Origin: Hymenoscyphus infarciens
Taxonomy: Eukaryota > Ascomycota > Leotiomycetes > Helotiales > Helotiaceae
DNA: 64,000 bases
Assembly: GCA_001414345.1 (NCBI GenBank)
Contig: LLCB01000009.1
Coordinates: 186,001-250,000 of the forward strand
Reading direction: 5' to 3'
Translations under genes and position numbers: made by a program
In this document: piece after piece, positions 47,701 through 60,315 of the stretch
Position numbering within the stretch: the first letter of the stretch is position 1
Layout of the letters: each line of letters begins with the position of its first letter
The notes under the pieces: model-generated
Seen by the model: only the letters and a program-made list of their open reading frames with translations
Databases searched by the model: none
Told to the model about the DNA's origin: nothing

Positions 47701-50305
47701 CCTTCAGGCGTGGCACTACTAAAGCCCGGATCATTCCCTCGTCTCTGGTTGCTCGCTTCCGGTTGTGGGTTCAATGCTTCAGAACCATCGGTATCAATTC
47801 CCACTGTATAAACTCGCAACTCATAAGGGGTTGGTCTGTTATTGAAAAAATTCTTGTCTTCGGTCCAAGCAAAATCTTCATATTTATCATTCCGGATGCT
47901 AGACGCTTTAGTGAAACCCCGTGTAGACTCAGAGTTGCAAACAGGGTGACGGTAAAGCGGCCCAGTAGGAATTTTGGCAGGAATTTTGGGCTCAGAATTG
48001 AAATGCAAACCGTGTTTAATTTCATGATGCTCCTCAAAGCTTTGCCAAGGAGAATTGGAGGGAGAAGGATGAGGTATTCTCGGGACACTGTGTTGTGGAT
48101 TAATCGAATCGAGCACAAGATCGGGAACAGCATTGGTAGAGCAAAGTTCTCCTCTTGGCCAGATTCGGTTATCTGCTGGAATACCCAACCCCCGAGAGCT
48201 TCCAGCAAAAGCACCATGGTCGCTATAGATTGACTGGTAGTCGACGGGATCGACTCGAGGACTTGCGGGATAGTAGTCTTGAGTTAGAAGCGCTTGATTT
48301 TCCTCATCGGTTCCGATTACCAAACCCCCGTTGGTGCTCCATAACTCTCGAATTGAAGGGGTATTTGTATGACTGAGCAGGTGATACTCATACCCACCGG
48401 AGCTTTCTTCTTCCCTTTGTTTGCCTTTTCCGAGAAAGGGCAGCTTTGTAAGAAGGAGCTCCGTTTCTTCTGTATCTGTAGCCAGACTCTCTTGACTACG
48501 ACAATAATTTGAGGTCAAGCCAATATTTCTATCAGGGTGTGGGTAATACTCGAGCTCTTGTTCGGGGTCACTGGATCGGATTCGCGCCTTCAAGTTCCAG
48601 CCTTTCGGGGGTGCTTTGGTGAGAAATACTCCGCTCTCATCTGAATCGGTTTCTTGATTGTATAGTTCTGAGACTGACTCTTGAGATTTGTCTACAACAG
48701 TCTCGGCTTGACCGTTTTCTTCAAGCAGAACTTCCTCGGCAATGTCTTCAAGATCATGTCTCATTCCATTTGCGGTGAACCCAGAAGCGGCAGGAGTATC
48801 CAGAATAGCGAAACTCCGAGTGGCTGGTACTTTGCGCAGTGTTGCAGGGATAGGCATATGGCTTGTGCTGTGTAATTGCATTCGTTTGAGTTTGTGAAGT
48901 GATCGGCTTCCATCTAAACGCAAGTTCAGTGCTCGAGTCTTCTGCCTCTCCGCCTCGGTCCAATCAGGCGAAGGCGCTCTCTTGTCAATTGGCGAATAAG
49001 TTGTATCTGGTGATTGATGTCTGTAAATGTAATTGCGATGTTTATCTCGGGAATTTGCGCGAATAGTAGAGCCGGAGCTCCAAGACATTGGTCTGCCCCT
49101 AATCTCTTCTTCGCTCGATTCTGACAATGTTGATGCGATATCGGCAAAGCTCCTTGGGGTTCTTTGCCCTTCAAAAGGCAGACTCGAATATTCCGGCAAG
49201 GGTTGATAAGGTGGCAGCGGACGATCGTCAACTAGCCTGGGGGATCCCGTAACTCCTAGAGATGCAAATAAAGCCTCAATGGAATCAGTAGGTGCCGCTG
49301 GAGCCGCACTCTCTCCCGGTTGTGGGGTCTCAACCGCTCCAGCACCACCAAGCGAACTGCATTCATCGTCTGGAGAAGTTAAGGTAGTATCATCGGAGCC
49401 TTGCGAGTCCCATGCAGAAGAGCAAGAACTGCTAATTTCGGTCCCTGAAGCATCTCCTGATAGGTCTCTGAATTTGTGTCGGGTGATCTGTTCAGCGCAA
49501 GGTTCACGGGCCTGGATAAGAAAGTACGGGATATCGTCAGCAGGACCAAAGAAGACCCTTTTCTCGCCATTCCACGACGTCTCAACTCCTTCGATCCTCT
49601 CATGAATAAAGGGGGATCTAGTATAGACAGGAACCAAGGGCTTTTCGATTCGTCTGAAGTTTGATTCATAGCCATTGTCAACAGATGGTACGGGTGCGTA
49701 ACTTGTGTCGTCGTTACCAAGGTTCTCGAAACTCGGATTGACATGCTCTCGCGAATTAGTGTTTGTTTCGATTCTTGATCGCCCAAGATCCATATTTGTC
49801 ACAAAGAATTCGTTTGCAAAAGGTGGTAGTTGCACCGGTTCCGATGATTTGGCCATTCTGGTCACCGATGGGCCTGTGGGGTTCAAGTTAGTCGTAGATT
49901 ATCAAAAGATGTCAATAATGACGGAATCAAGTTCTTGAAGTGTGTCGAGTATTCTGTAAACCTACCTTTGGACTTTCCGCAATAGTCAGCTCCAAAACGA
50001 CGACGGTTTGCCTCATCAATAACAGCCCAAACTTTCTCGGCGAGTTCGTTGCCCTGGAGGAAAACACAAGACAGGCGAATATCGGTTGGGCTTTCTTTCT
50101 CGGGGCCTGTACTCATATTTTTGCTTTTATTCGAGGCTTGTGTGTCTTCCCTTGGAGATACCGGACTAGTTGAATCGTTATTTTCGTGAGTAGGTGTTGA
50201 TGGGTCAGTGGATGGAGAAATGGATGCATCCGGGGATGCGATGTCGGAGTCGGGAAATTGTTCAGTTGGTGTGTTGTAATTATAGGATTCGGAGAGTATA
50301 TTCAT
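44729..50305 (-). CDS. Large SH3-domain protein, 4 exons
   Basis: Minus-strand exons are 50305-49966, 49873-47665, 47502-47414 and 47304-44729. The phases fit exactly and give 1,737 residues, so two long open frames that look like separate genes belong to one. An SH3 domain lies near residues 1180-1235 (YVRALHANEAGHSGLSFHKG, then GDIIRV, WESGWWVGE and GVRGWFP). It keeps the ALYDY-like start, the WW and the Pro-x-x-Tyr-region signature, so it probably binds proline-rich partners. The N-terminal 1,100 residues are Ser/Pro/Glu-rich and probably disordered. The last 200 residues are helical with an acidic/basic coiled coil (REQELEMAEVERKMAKQERE). Fungal RasGEFs have a similar SH3 near the N-terminus, but no catalytic domain is present here. 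A scaffold or polarity role is plausible but unproven. The 162-nt second intron is the least certain join. Confidence 0.8.
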
Positions 50306-51182
50306 GAGGAGGGGTTGTCGTGATGTGTGCCGTGCTATACTGTTAGTAGCTGCTTTTCGTTCTTGGTTGTGTAGAACTTACATCTCGGTGTGGGTCTTGG
50401 TGCCTTGTGTGTCTTTTGAATGCTGTTGTTTCGATCCATGGTGGGTAATTTGAACGGGTGAGTGATGGGGTCTGTGGTGCTCTTGGATGTGCTCGAATTG
50501 AAAGCGTGGTTAGCAAATAATGCAAAGAATGTGTTGGCACGGGGGCGTAATGTCGATGATGTTGGTTGAGGATCAAGCTGGATGGGAAGAAAGACATGCA
50601 ACATGGGAAGTTGACTCGACAGGTTGCTCCTTCCTCATTGGAGTCCTGCAATGGGAGGACTGGATGCGGGATGATCGTTGACGTTGAACCTTGTCAAGTG
50701 AGTCGCACTTGCCTCCGGGAAATTGATTGACAATGGAAGAAACAGAAACAACCTGACTTTGGGAAAAGTCACAAAAGTCTAGAATTTGACAGGTGCTTAA
50801 TGGTGTACACACTGATCTTGGTGCAATACTTCTGCTCTCTTTCTTGCAAGATTTCATCTTCTCGCTTATCTAGCATTAAAGGAATCGCCTTGATACCTCA
50901 TGTTCTCACTGACACTGAAAAGAATCAATGTGCAACATTGCCCGCTCCGCTTTGGAATTGCTAGGTTCCGGATCAGGAGCACGATAAGGCCGAATCGTAT
51001 GGCAAGGGTATGTGGGAGTTTGTCGCCCCCCTCTCAAACGCTTGTCGAACCGTCGAACCAGTCTTTTCATGGCGTGGGCTTGCAATAAACCAGTGATATC
51101 GCAGGTGTATTTGCGACTGAGCCCATTACTGAAATATTTTTTACCTTTCAAGGCGAAAAATGACCTCAATTACCAACCATAT
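50306..51182. other. Upstream region of the SH3 gene, nothing else seen
   Basis: Probably promoter and leader of the SH3 gene and the 3' end of the next gene. It has short ORFs on both strands without motifs. Confidence 0.5.
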
Positions 51183-52335
51183 TCATTGCTCCTTCTTCCC
51201 AGCATACACTTGATTCCATTTCAGCAAGACTTTGTCCGACGGTCTAGAGGACAATCCAATATGTCCAGTTTCACCTTCATTGACATCGTTGACATTGACA
51301 TCGTTGACATCGACATCGTTGACATAATATTTAATGGGCGGTCTCTTCTCCAGAACTTTAGCGTTCTCCTTGTTCGAATATGCGCAGATATTCGGCCCAA
51401 GATCCTCTTTCATCGCTTCTGAAAGATCAACGATCGCTCGCCAAATCCTTAGATGTCTTTGTTTCTTGCAAAACTCGCTTTTGAATTGACACTCCGCCCA
51501 TAAAAGGTACATTCCGAAAAGCCAGAAGCAGCTAGCACTCACTACAACCACGAACCATTCGTACGTAAATCCCCACTTTCAATAAATGAGCAAGTTGTCA
51601 CATCTACCTGTGGTTCAATTCTGACTTACTTGGTAAATATTGATCTTTGTATCACAAACAAACTTGGATTTGTTAGAAGGCCAGAATCCCCAAGTAGCCC
51701 AGTAATCAATTTGGCTGGTTTTGGGATCCGCTTCCCATCGATCCCACCATGAGGCGTTGACTATCTGAATTGTCCAATCTTACAATCTCATGTGCTCAAC
51801 ATAAAGGCTCGTCCTGGATTGGGTTCTGCATAATCCATCATCGTAATACTCGGTCCAATTTGCCGGCAGCGTGAAGTGGCTGAAATTCGTCCATTCTGTT
51901 GCATCGAGCGGATCCAGATGATATGTGGCACACAAGAAAGACGACTTTTGACATTTTTCGTACTTAATGGGCCAGAGTTGCTATAATAACCCTTAACTAT
52001 AAATGGGGTCAATTGGGGGTATTTCAAACAATAGGTGTACCCCCGCCACGGCAACAAAAGAAGGAAAGGCACACGTCCAGTTAAACGTACAGGCTGCCAA
52101 TTCTTTCTCTCAGAATTTCTTCATTTGTTTGAAGGTCCCCGCCTGGCCATTTGAAACTTGAGAGTTGAACGGGCGGGTGTGACCCGAATGCGGTCATTGC
52201 ACAAGTAATGACACCTGATATACATGATTAGTATATCAGCCTCGCTTGGGAGGTCCTCGTAAACGTACCGCGAATAGAGTATACGAGCGATCCAGCCTCA
52301 AGTCTACAGGTACCAAAGTACGTAAAATTGCCATC
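51183..52335 (-). pseudogene. Fungal membrane protein with in-frame stop, 5' end unresolved
   Basis: Minus-strand exons are 52335-52269, 52214-52087, 51980-51630 and 51575-51183. Phases fit (introns 54, 106 and 54 nt). The lumenal or extracellular part has glycosylation sites and conserved aromatic motifs (TLPANWTEYYDDGLC, YWATWGFWPSNKSKFVCDTK). A membrane helix (FVVVVSASCFWLFGMYLLW) and a cytosolic tail with LSEAMKEDLGPN follow. This pattern recurs in an uncharacterised fungal membrane-protein family. In exon 3 a TAA at 51782-51780 interrupts the frame between RL and DWTIQIV, which then continues normally. No intron can remove it; the nearest GT..AG would be 19 nt. The first exon and start codon were not found. 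Likely a recent pseudogene, or a sequence error. Confidence 0.62.
51278..51326. repeat. GTTGACATCGACATC coding minisatellite
   Basis: Units of GTTGACATC/GACATC encode a repeated Asp-Val-Asn tract (VNDVDVNDVNVNDVN) in the tail of the membrane protein on the minus strand. Confidence 0.65.
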
Positions 52336-52339
52336 CTGC

Positions 52340-53542
52340 GGCTGCCTTGCCGCACAATTTCATTGTTGGAAATCCTCATAGCCACACTTGTCGGGACGAT
52401 TCATTTCCTATCACGGATGATGAAATTGTGAAACGATGTAGATCTCAAACATGAGAGATACTGGACGGAATTCAATCGGGTGCAGGTGTTGCATGTGCGG
52501 TTTAAAGAGGTGGGCGTGGAGGGTCGGGAAACCCCGCGAGACGATTTCGAGGAGAAAAAAGAGTGTATAAGTACGGACGAGGTTATACTCTGGACGTGAT
52601 CAGAGTCGTGCCTTCACTTCCTGTCTGCTCTCGTGGCAGTTTTAAAAGGGAAGCAACTCCGGACTTCGGAGAGTGGAGGCGTCCTGCTTTAACACCAAAA
52701 TCAAGAACACCCCCCCTCAACACTTCCAGAGTTTAAGAGTTACGAGGGAATTAAACTTTAGCAGTCCTTGATTAAGTATATCTATAATTCTTTATATATA
52801 GAGGTGTAGTTATCTAGTCTTATTAGAAGGGGCAAAAGGTCGATTTTCGTAAGGCTCATTTTGTCTAACTTTTTGCAAGTAAGCGGTTCTTCCACGGAGT
52901 AAGCCATTGGCAAGCCACTAGTAAGCTTGGGTAGTACCTAAGCTGCGCCCAAAAATGCGCCCGCGTAGGTTTATCAGCCAATCACGTGTCATTACCTCCT
53001 CTTAAGGGTGCATATTTTGTTTTTACCTCTCTTAGCAGGCAAAAGCTTTCACTTAAAATCATGAGGATTTCTTCTACAGAGAAATGACCGAAGTATCAGG
53101 CCGGATGGGATGGGGACTCGTGCTTTCTCTTCTCTTCTCAGTCTCATCATCGCGAACCACTTGCATCCCGCGTTTCGCCAAGATATCCACGAAAAGTGAC
53201 TTCCAACTTGGAAAGGATAGAAAGAAATTAGAAATTACAAAAGTTCGCAAGTCAATAACCAAGCGCAATATCAAGAGTGAAAGAAAGTAGCAGTAGAAGA
53301 GTGGAACCTAGAACGTTAGAACCAGTCTATTTTCTAATAATCTAACAACCAAGATAGAAAAAAGCTCCCCAAAATTGCAAAATCAGTAACTCCCATCCCT
53401 AGCGTCCTCCAAAAAGTATAAAAAAGCCCCCGCAACCATGAATGCTTCAAAACCCCGAAACAACATAATGCACAAACACCTCTTTTCAAATACAAGAATA
53501 AGAGAACGCCACTAATGCAAACGAAGAACGATAACTACATCC
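52340..53542. other. Intergenic; short TA-rich patch at about 52760-52820
   Basis: Possibly contains missing 5' exons of the membrane-protein gene, which I could not place. A short TA-rich stretch near 52770 resembles RIP-affected DNA. The 3' untranslated region of the laccase gene lies at the right. Confidence 0.4.
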
Positions 53543-56123
53543 CTAGAGACCAGAATCAATCTGATCAATCATTGTTGTGCCAGTAAATGCCGACCAATCC
53601 CGACAAGTCTGTGCCATGATTGATGGAATTTGAATTTTCTGGATATCTTTTGGTCGTTCAAGAACTGTGATGTATAATCCTGCTGATACATGCCATGCCT
53701 ATTTAATCACAAGTTAGCTTCTGTGTTCTCTCTCCGTGCCTCACAAGCAGCAACAAGAATTGGGAGAAAAAGAAGGGCAAAGCTTACAATATGACAATGC
53801 AACGGCCACGCTCCCGGATTATCAGCCGTAAGTTGCAACACCAAGTACCCATTTGCTTGCAAAAGCTGGACATCTCTCCTCTGCGGATTCTCCCTCCTTA
53901 TTACAGTCTTCCCATCCCAAGTTCCAACGCCCTCATCTATCACAAAGAAATTGTGACCATGCAAATGGAATGGATGAGAAATCGGAGGTCCATTGTTGTT
54001 TAACACAATTCGAACCGAACTATTGCTCCCGAAATTATGCACATTCCATTCCGGGTGATCTGAGAAGTCTTCGGAGCCAGTGGCGGCGAGGAGGAATACA
54101 GGTTGGTTGTAGTTGGCGCGGAAGGAGGAGTTGTCCATTTTCCAAGTCCAAAATCCAGTGCTATTTTGTCCAAAGGTGATGTTGACCGTCTCAGTGGTTG
54201 GTGGTGCTAGGTCGGGTTGTATTGGGAACCAAGGCTTGGTTACGTTGAGGTCGTCGTTGCGACAGATATTTTGGACGGAGTCGGTAAACTCAGGCCAGAC
54301 CGTTGAGTTAGGAGGACCTTGTTTTAGGGCGTCGTGCTTGTAATAGACAATGGCTGTTGCATCTGGATTTAGACTACTAGAACAAGGCGCTGCAGCGATG
54401 GAAGAACGCATGAGATATGCAGAAGTTGCGTTACTTGGGAGACCAGTGATAAGGACATCAGTTCGTTGACCGATTCCTAGCGTTACAACTGATGGCGAAT
54501 TAGGATTGCACTAAAAAGCATGAACATTGATGGCTTGCTTACCTTTGGTCTCATAAGGAACAACAGGCACGAAATCGTTGGCGATGACAGTCATAACATG
54601 CCCATCTACAGAGAACTTCTGAACTCCTTCTGCCCCCGAATTTATTAAGCGAAGTCGGTGAACTTTGCCAGGTGTAAATCGAAAGTCACTAATCCCGGCA
54701 TCACTTCTACATGGAGTTGTGTCGTTGGCTGCCTTTTGTGAGCAGTCATAGTTGTTCCTTCCGTTGATGAGATTGCTATCACTCAAGGGTGCCTGAACTA
54801 GTTAGCTTTGGGGTCTGAGATATCAGGTGTGGCTTGACTTTTTGTTGAACTTACAACTGTATTAATGTCTTTGCTAACGACCTGTGCTACTATCTTTTGG
54901 TACGGTGTGTGGTACCAATCGCTAAGCAAAATTGGGCCAATATCAATATCATATGGCAACGTTTGTGGCTGCGAAAAATCTCAGAGTCAGTATTGCCATT
55001 TATAGGTAGTGCTCACAGGGGTCAAGGCAGGTACAGGGGTTGAAAGAATATTATCTTTAGGGGACCCAGAGTCTCAATTTCCTGAAGCAACCCGAAAGAG
55101 GAAAAGAAAAGTCGGAGAACACTCACGCCATGGATGATAAGAGGACCAACAAGTCCATCGGAATATTGCGCGGAGTAGTGACTGTGATACCAAGTGGTTC
55201 CTATAAAACAATTAACAATTTGCCTTGCACAGGTCAACAACATCTTACCATAAAGATCTGCCAAAAAGGAATATGTAAAACTTCCTCCAGGGGGAATAGG
55301 GCATTGCGAGACACCTGGCACGCCATCCATGTACTGCGATGTCTTTTGTAGAATTCCGTGCCAGTGGAGTGCAGTTCCTTCTTCTGGACCTGTAATCTTG
55401 TTGTGGACTGTCACTTGTATGGTATCGCCCCTGGTAGTTGGTTAGTGATTGACATTAAATAGTCTGGGGATGTAAAGCTCTACCAATTTGCCTCGATTAG
55501 AGGCGCCGGGAATTGTCCATTTATCAATAACATAGGCTTTTGGTAACCATCTGGGGACTTCATTCCCCGAGAGATTGTAAAATCATATGATCGGATAACA
55601 CTGAGCAAGTTAGCATTCGTTGATGCCATGCCCGGTGATTTCACTTACCCAGTGACTGGTGGGTCATCTATCCAGAGGAATGATCAGTAGTTGCATGTCG
55701 CCTTTGAGAATTCAAACTCACTGTCTAGCAAAAGTTAGCAAGCTATCAAAGTTTACGGGACGTGAGTTACTTGCATGGATTTGTGTTATTTGCTGTCCTT
55801 TGACCCCATGGATAACCTTGAGGTAGTGGCTATGAAGAACCGCGTAAGTATTACCTCATACATCGAGCCTTTCGCAAACAAGCGAGTGCCGCGGAAAAGA
55901 AGAAAAAATTGTTGAAATAATGGAGATAGAGGCACTAACAGTAACTGGGTTATCTGTTTTCAGATATGGAGTTGAAGGTGAGGCATATTCAGCTAGGTAA
56001 ATTTAGAATTCGTTTCTTTGTGTATATGGGAAGATTCCTACCTTGACCGTTGACGAGGAAAGCTAAAGGCAGAGAAGAAAAAACAAAAGCTCCCTGAAGA
56101 GATTTAAAAGCATGAAAAATCAT
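53543..56123 (-). CDS. Laccase (ascomycete multicopper oxidase), 11 exons
   Basis: Minus-strand exons are 56123-56042, 55992-55940, 55829-55775, 55667-55649, 55600-55484, 55430-55249, 55200-55127, 54968-54855, 54792-54543, 54488-53788 and 53698-53543, giving 600 residues. A signal peptide ([15 protein letters not shown]) predicts secretion. All four copper signatures are present: HWHG near 131, WYHSH near 173, HPFHLHGH near 487, and [12 protein letters not shown] near 546. The type-1 axial position is Leu. The C-terminal DSGL is the plug typical of asco-laccases. The enzyme oxidises phenols with four-electron reduction of oxygen to water. Many N-x-S/T sites occur. The exon 3/4 join needs a GC-AG intron (GCAAGT donor at 55774). 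This restores NPYDPPVTG, whereas the neighbouring GT donor leads to a stop. The fourth exon is only 19 nt. A TATA-like ATATATAA lies about 100 bases upstream of the ATG. Confidence 0.93.
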
Positions 56124-59100
56124 TTCTAGCCTTCGGTAGTTTCCTACTGTATAGAAAGGAACGAATATTGATGAAGTTGAATGAGATAGAATTAAGGCTA
56201 TAAGCAAACGTGTGGGTTGAGGAGTTATATATCTCTATGTGACCTACACCCATGACTACATAGGCAAAGTAGTGGATGGGCCATACGAAAGGAGTGTAAG
56301 CAAGGGCTGTACTAAACTGAACGCTAGGTGTGCTGATGTGCTACGGATGATGCTTTTCATCTGGTTCATTGTTGACTCGACAATCCTAGTTGTTTTGCGC
56401 AGCCCATACAGGGAGCTCTGCAGACATGGCAGACATGGCTGCTTCAAACAAGTCTCACCTGACTGACAACTACCTGCAATCAAAGTATGCAGCGTAAATG
56501 AAAAGGGAATTATGCCCAGGCATTTCCGATATATGAAAAGGATGCGCGCCACAGCTTATATTTGTGATACTCCGGGGCTACTGGCCGCGGCGTTGGGCCT
56601 AGAGAAGTAGTGCAAGCAATCTAACACAACATGAGCGACACATAGAATGCTGCGTGGAAGCTGAGACAAAATCGGCCATGTACTCGCTCGTCCAAGCAAG
56701 AGCGATTCAACAGACTGTTAGAACCTGAAGAGACACCGGAGCTTTGATCTCAGGGGTATTGTTGATGCTATTTTTAGTTATGTCAATAGTGCCACTGGCA
56801 GCCTGTGAAATCCAAGGCTGGTTCCTGGTAGTTGTCGAACTATTTCGGCCAGCCCAATATATATACAAGCCACAAAGGTGAGAAATGGTTGAAGCTTACA
56901 TGTTTATGCTTACGAGGTCGAGCGAGCTAACCCCCAATATACCCTTGAAATTACGTACAGATGAACGAAGCACCTAGTCAAATCAGCGAATTCAAACCTC
57001 GCCGGGGGATGAGACTGTAGCAATGAGGAGGATTCCATCCCAGTCGCGTGGCCCGAAGTCATAGGAGCCCAGATAGTAAGGATGATAGTAAGCTCTGTGT
57101 TTTCCAAAGAGGGGATGAGAGGCTTTTCTTGATGATTAACAGTGGGCGGACTACGCAACCTTCATGACGTGAAGGAGTCAACCTAGGATGATTTCATGAT
57201 GTGTTCCGGTCTTTGAAACAATTTGGCGCCAAGGTCGGTTGTTGGCCCCTCCCTAGGCGAAAGCACCTCGAGGCCCATGTATTAAATCATAATACCATAG
57301 GCATCCAGGGTCGTCTTTACGAACTGGTGGAGTGTGATCTGGCATTAATTGTGTGAAATATAGGGAGATGAGTGAGGGTGAGAGAGGAAGATCTCCAAAG
57401 GCCATGCTGCTAGTGCTTAGAGCGCCATGTGGGCCGTGCTATGGACGACCTCACTCCAGCCACACTTTCTTCCAACGACAACGACCAAGCCACCACTAGC
57501 TGGAGCCTCTCCTCAGCGCTAGGTATAGGTACATATCTTCTGCAACCAGTCAGTCGCCCCACCTCATACCACTGCTCACTGCCTATCTCACCAAACCAGC
57601 AAACTTGATTTGTTTGACAAGGCATAAGCGCAAGCTGCTTGGCGATGCGATCGATGTACGGGCCAGGGTTACGCAACCACCAGAGGTCCTCGCTACCGAA
57701 GATACGTCTTGACTTGCTGAAGGATTGCGTTATTTCTCCGTATAATGGATTTCCAGCTTTCCGGAGTCAGTTGATTGACCAAAGCTATGCCTTCCACCCG
57801 CCAGGAGACACAAACACGGTAGCTGATTCCTGAAGGATTGACCTGCAGTCCATTGAAGAGTATCTACTCCTCACACCATCAGCAATACGAACTTCAAAGC
57901 TTCTCCTCATTCGTTTAGGTTACTACAGGTCCAATGAGCAATGATGAACTAAGCTTCTCACCTCTCACGCCACCATCTCAAACGACTCATGGAGAAGTGT
58001 CGAGGAATTTGGTGAGGAGAAATTCTTCAATCCGAAGGGGGGTTTAATACCCAGCGCCAGTCCATTTTTGGTTGCGGCTCTCAAGTGGAGACCTTGAACT
58101 CACTTGCTCAGAATTAGGCCTACTTGCTGTTGGGCCGAGCCGAGGGGAGTTTCCATCCCAAATACGACGGACTTGCCTACCCGCCATTTCGTACCTACAT
58201 TTTGCGACAGAAAGACACGGAATTCCGCCACGGCTGAAGGTGCCTGCTGGGTATTTTTGGCAGACCCATGCAGGCACAGCGTTGCACTTGTGCAACTGAG
58301 CCATGTGTGAAATGGGATGGATGAGTAGTTCATTCAAGATCCACGCTGCCGCCAACGTCACCTTCCGTGGTGGCCGACTTCCATCGGACCCAACCCAATC
58401 AGATGAGGTTCATTCAACTTGCTCCTCTTCTTCGGGGAGAAGGGTCGCGCTGAACTCGTCACGTAAGTCACCAGCTCTTCAGTTCGCTTCTATGAGCCAA
58501 ACATATTTCACTCGTGATCAATATTTCTCTATTTGTTTCATCCTTTTCCCTGATGCCGATCAGATCGCGTAAGGCTGTCAGCAATCGTGCATTAGCACTG
58601 CATGGAATCCCTAGTCCGCAGATGACATCGTTTCTCCAACCAATCATATATCAGAAGTAGCTTAGAAGGGTACCTGGGGCGCATTGTTTCAAGAAATGGG
58701 GGTCAGCTTCGCTTAAAAGGGAAGATTCAAAATAGCCTACTTTTTCTCAACTCGCTACGCCCACAGAAATCCTCCGAATGGTCCAAATACGTGGGAGATT
58801 TTCGCATAGATAGTTGTGGTGCTGTAGTGCTCAATTTTCCTTCAGGCCTTGGTGAGAGTTGGAGGTATAGTACTTTACAACACCACCAACTTTCGCAGTC
58901 GGGTCGAGTTGATATTTCTTCACCTTGTACCTTTTACATACCATATCCAATTCTAACTCTAACTCTAACTCCAATTTCAGTTCCAAATTACTTGTCGTTC
59001 TACAAACATTTGACCTTTGAACTTGGTCTGTTCTTTACCTTCTCATGGCGAAGCAAGTTTTAAGTTTACAAATAGCTTCGAGGACAATTGACCGTGCAGT

Positions 59101-59817
59101 TGAGAGAGGCTGCAGTTTTAATGCCTCAAATCACTTTACTGTTGCCTGCTGGGTGTCGGTCACCGACGGTGAGCGTCCCCCCTTGTGTATTTCAATACTC
59201 AACTAACCCGAGTGCTCTCAGTAATTTGGTTCTCTCTCGCCCTTTATTTTCCAACTCAAAATACGGCTTTGCGCCATCAAGTAACCTTTCCCTCCTCAGT
59301 TATAAATTATCTACCTCCTTAACCCTCTCGCGTATATCTCACCCAACATCTCACACTCACGCTTTCCACTTTTCCCAAACCGCCCTTTGGACACCACACC
59401 AGCTATTCTGAAAATGTTTTTGATCATTAGCGCTTACCACCGATTCATCCTCTACTACAAATGCGCTCTTTTCATCAATTTCAAATCCATTCTTATCCAG
59501 TTTTCTCAGTTTCTTAATACCATCACAATCACGGTCCCTACTCAGATTGCGTCAAATCCACCTGGGCTCCGTTCCTCTTCCCCAACTCTACCTTTCCACC
59601 CTAGTCCATGCCAAAAACAAGATTACACCCCGTATATCACATCCCATCCATACAACAAAGTTCACTTCAAAACAAACCACCACTTCTTGGGTTTTCCGTA
59701 CACCCCACCCACGTAGGGACATCATGGCGTACACAACCCCGACCCCACATCTTCACTTCTCCGCGTTCTTGCGTTACATCCTAGTCATAATTCTGAAAAG
59801 ATGTTTCTCTGTTCCCT
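56124..59817. other. Gene-poor stretch, no supported gene
   Basis: Contains the laccase promoter (56124 to about 56400). The rest has ORFs of up to about 110 codons, for example minus 57410-57676 and plus 59088-59411, with no motif or splice support. A CTAACTCTAACTCTAACTCC run near 58952 is a telomere-like but short simple repeat. Confidence 0.5.
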
Positions 59818-60315
59818 CCAGACTTGGGCGGCGATAATACTAGTGGCATATCAGGAGGGTCTACGATATTTATCGTATCGTATCAAGTGATCCGATCGAG
59901 ACCGGATTTCTAAGGAGAACTAATAATATAGCGATTCATCGATTGTCGGCGGAAAATAAGTCTTCTAGCCGAGAGCTAATAGAATACTTAATCTTTACTA
60001 ATTTTTAAAAATAAAAATAAAGTTACATGTTTTACATAGTAAATTATAATTATTTATAACTCTATAAGATTACTCTTCTTATTATAAGACCTCTATACTA
60101 AATTGAGATTTATATAATAACTTTTTAATATAATAAGTATATTCTAAATAGTAAACATAAGTTATATAAAGTTTATTTAGTACTATAGAGTACTAGCGTC
60201 AAAACCTCGAGAGTTATTGATTATTATTACCTTTTTAACGATATTCATTATATTTGATAAGACTTTACGATATTTATCCTACGATATATATCGCCGTATC
60301 GCCGCCCAAGTCTGG
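59818..60315. mobile_element. 498-bp terminal-inverted-repeat element (MITE-like)
   Basis: The left end reads CCAGACTTGGGCGGCGAT and the right end is its exact inverse ATCGCCGCCCAAGTCTGG. TTCCCT occurs directly before (59812-59817) and directly after (60316-60321) as a 6-bp target duplication. The interior is TA-rich with RIP-like depletion of CpA/TpG and contains inner TATCGTATCG-type inverted motifs. There is no ORF for a transposase, so it is a non-autonomous DNA element. The superfamily is unassigned; the 6-bp duplication is unusual. Confidence 0.85.

Noticed and set aside
58950..58975. Telomere repeat
   Set aside because: Only three CTAACT units, not the TTAGGG type, and internal; a simple repeat.
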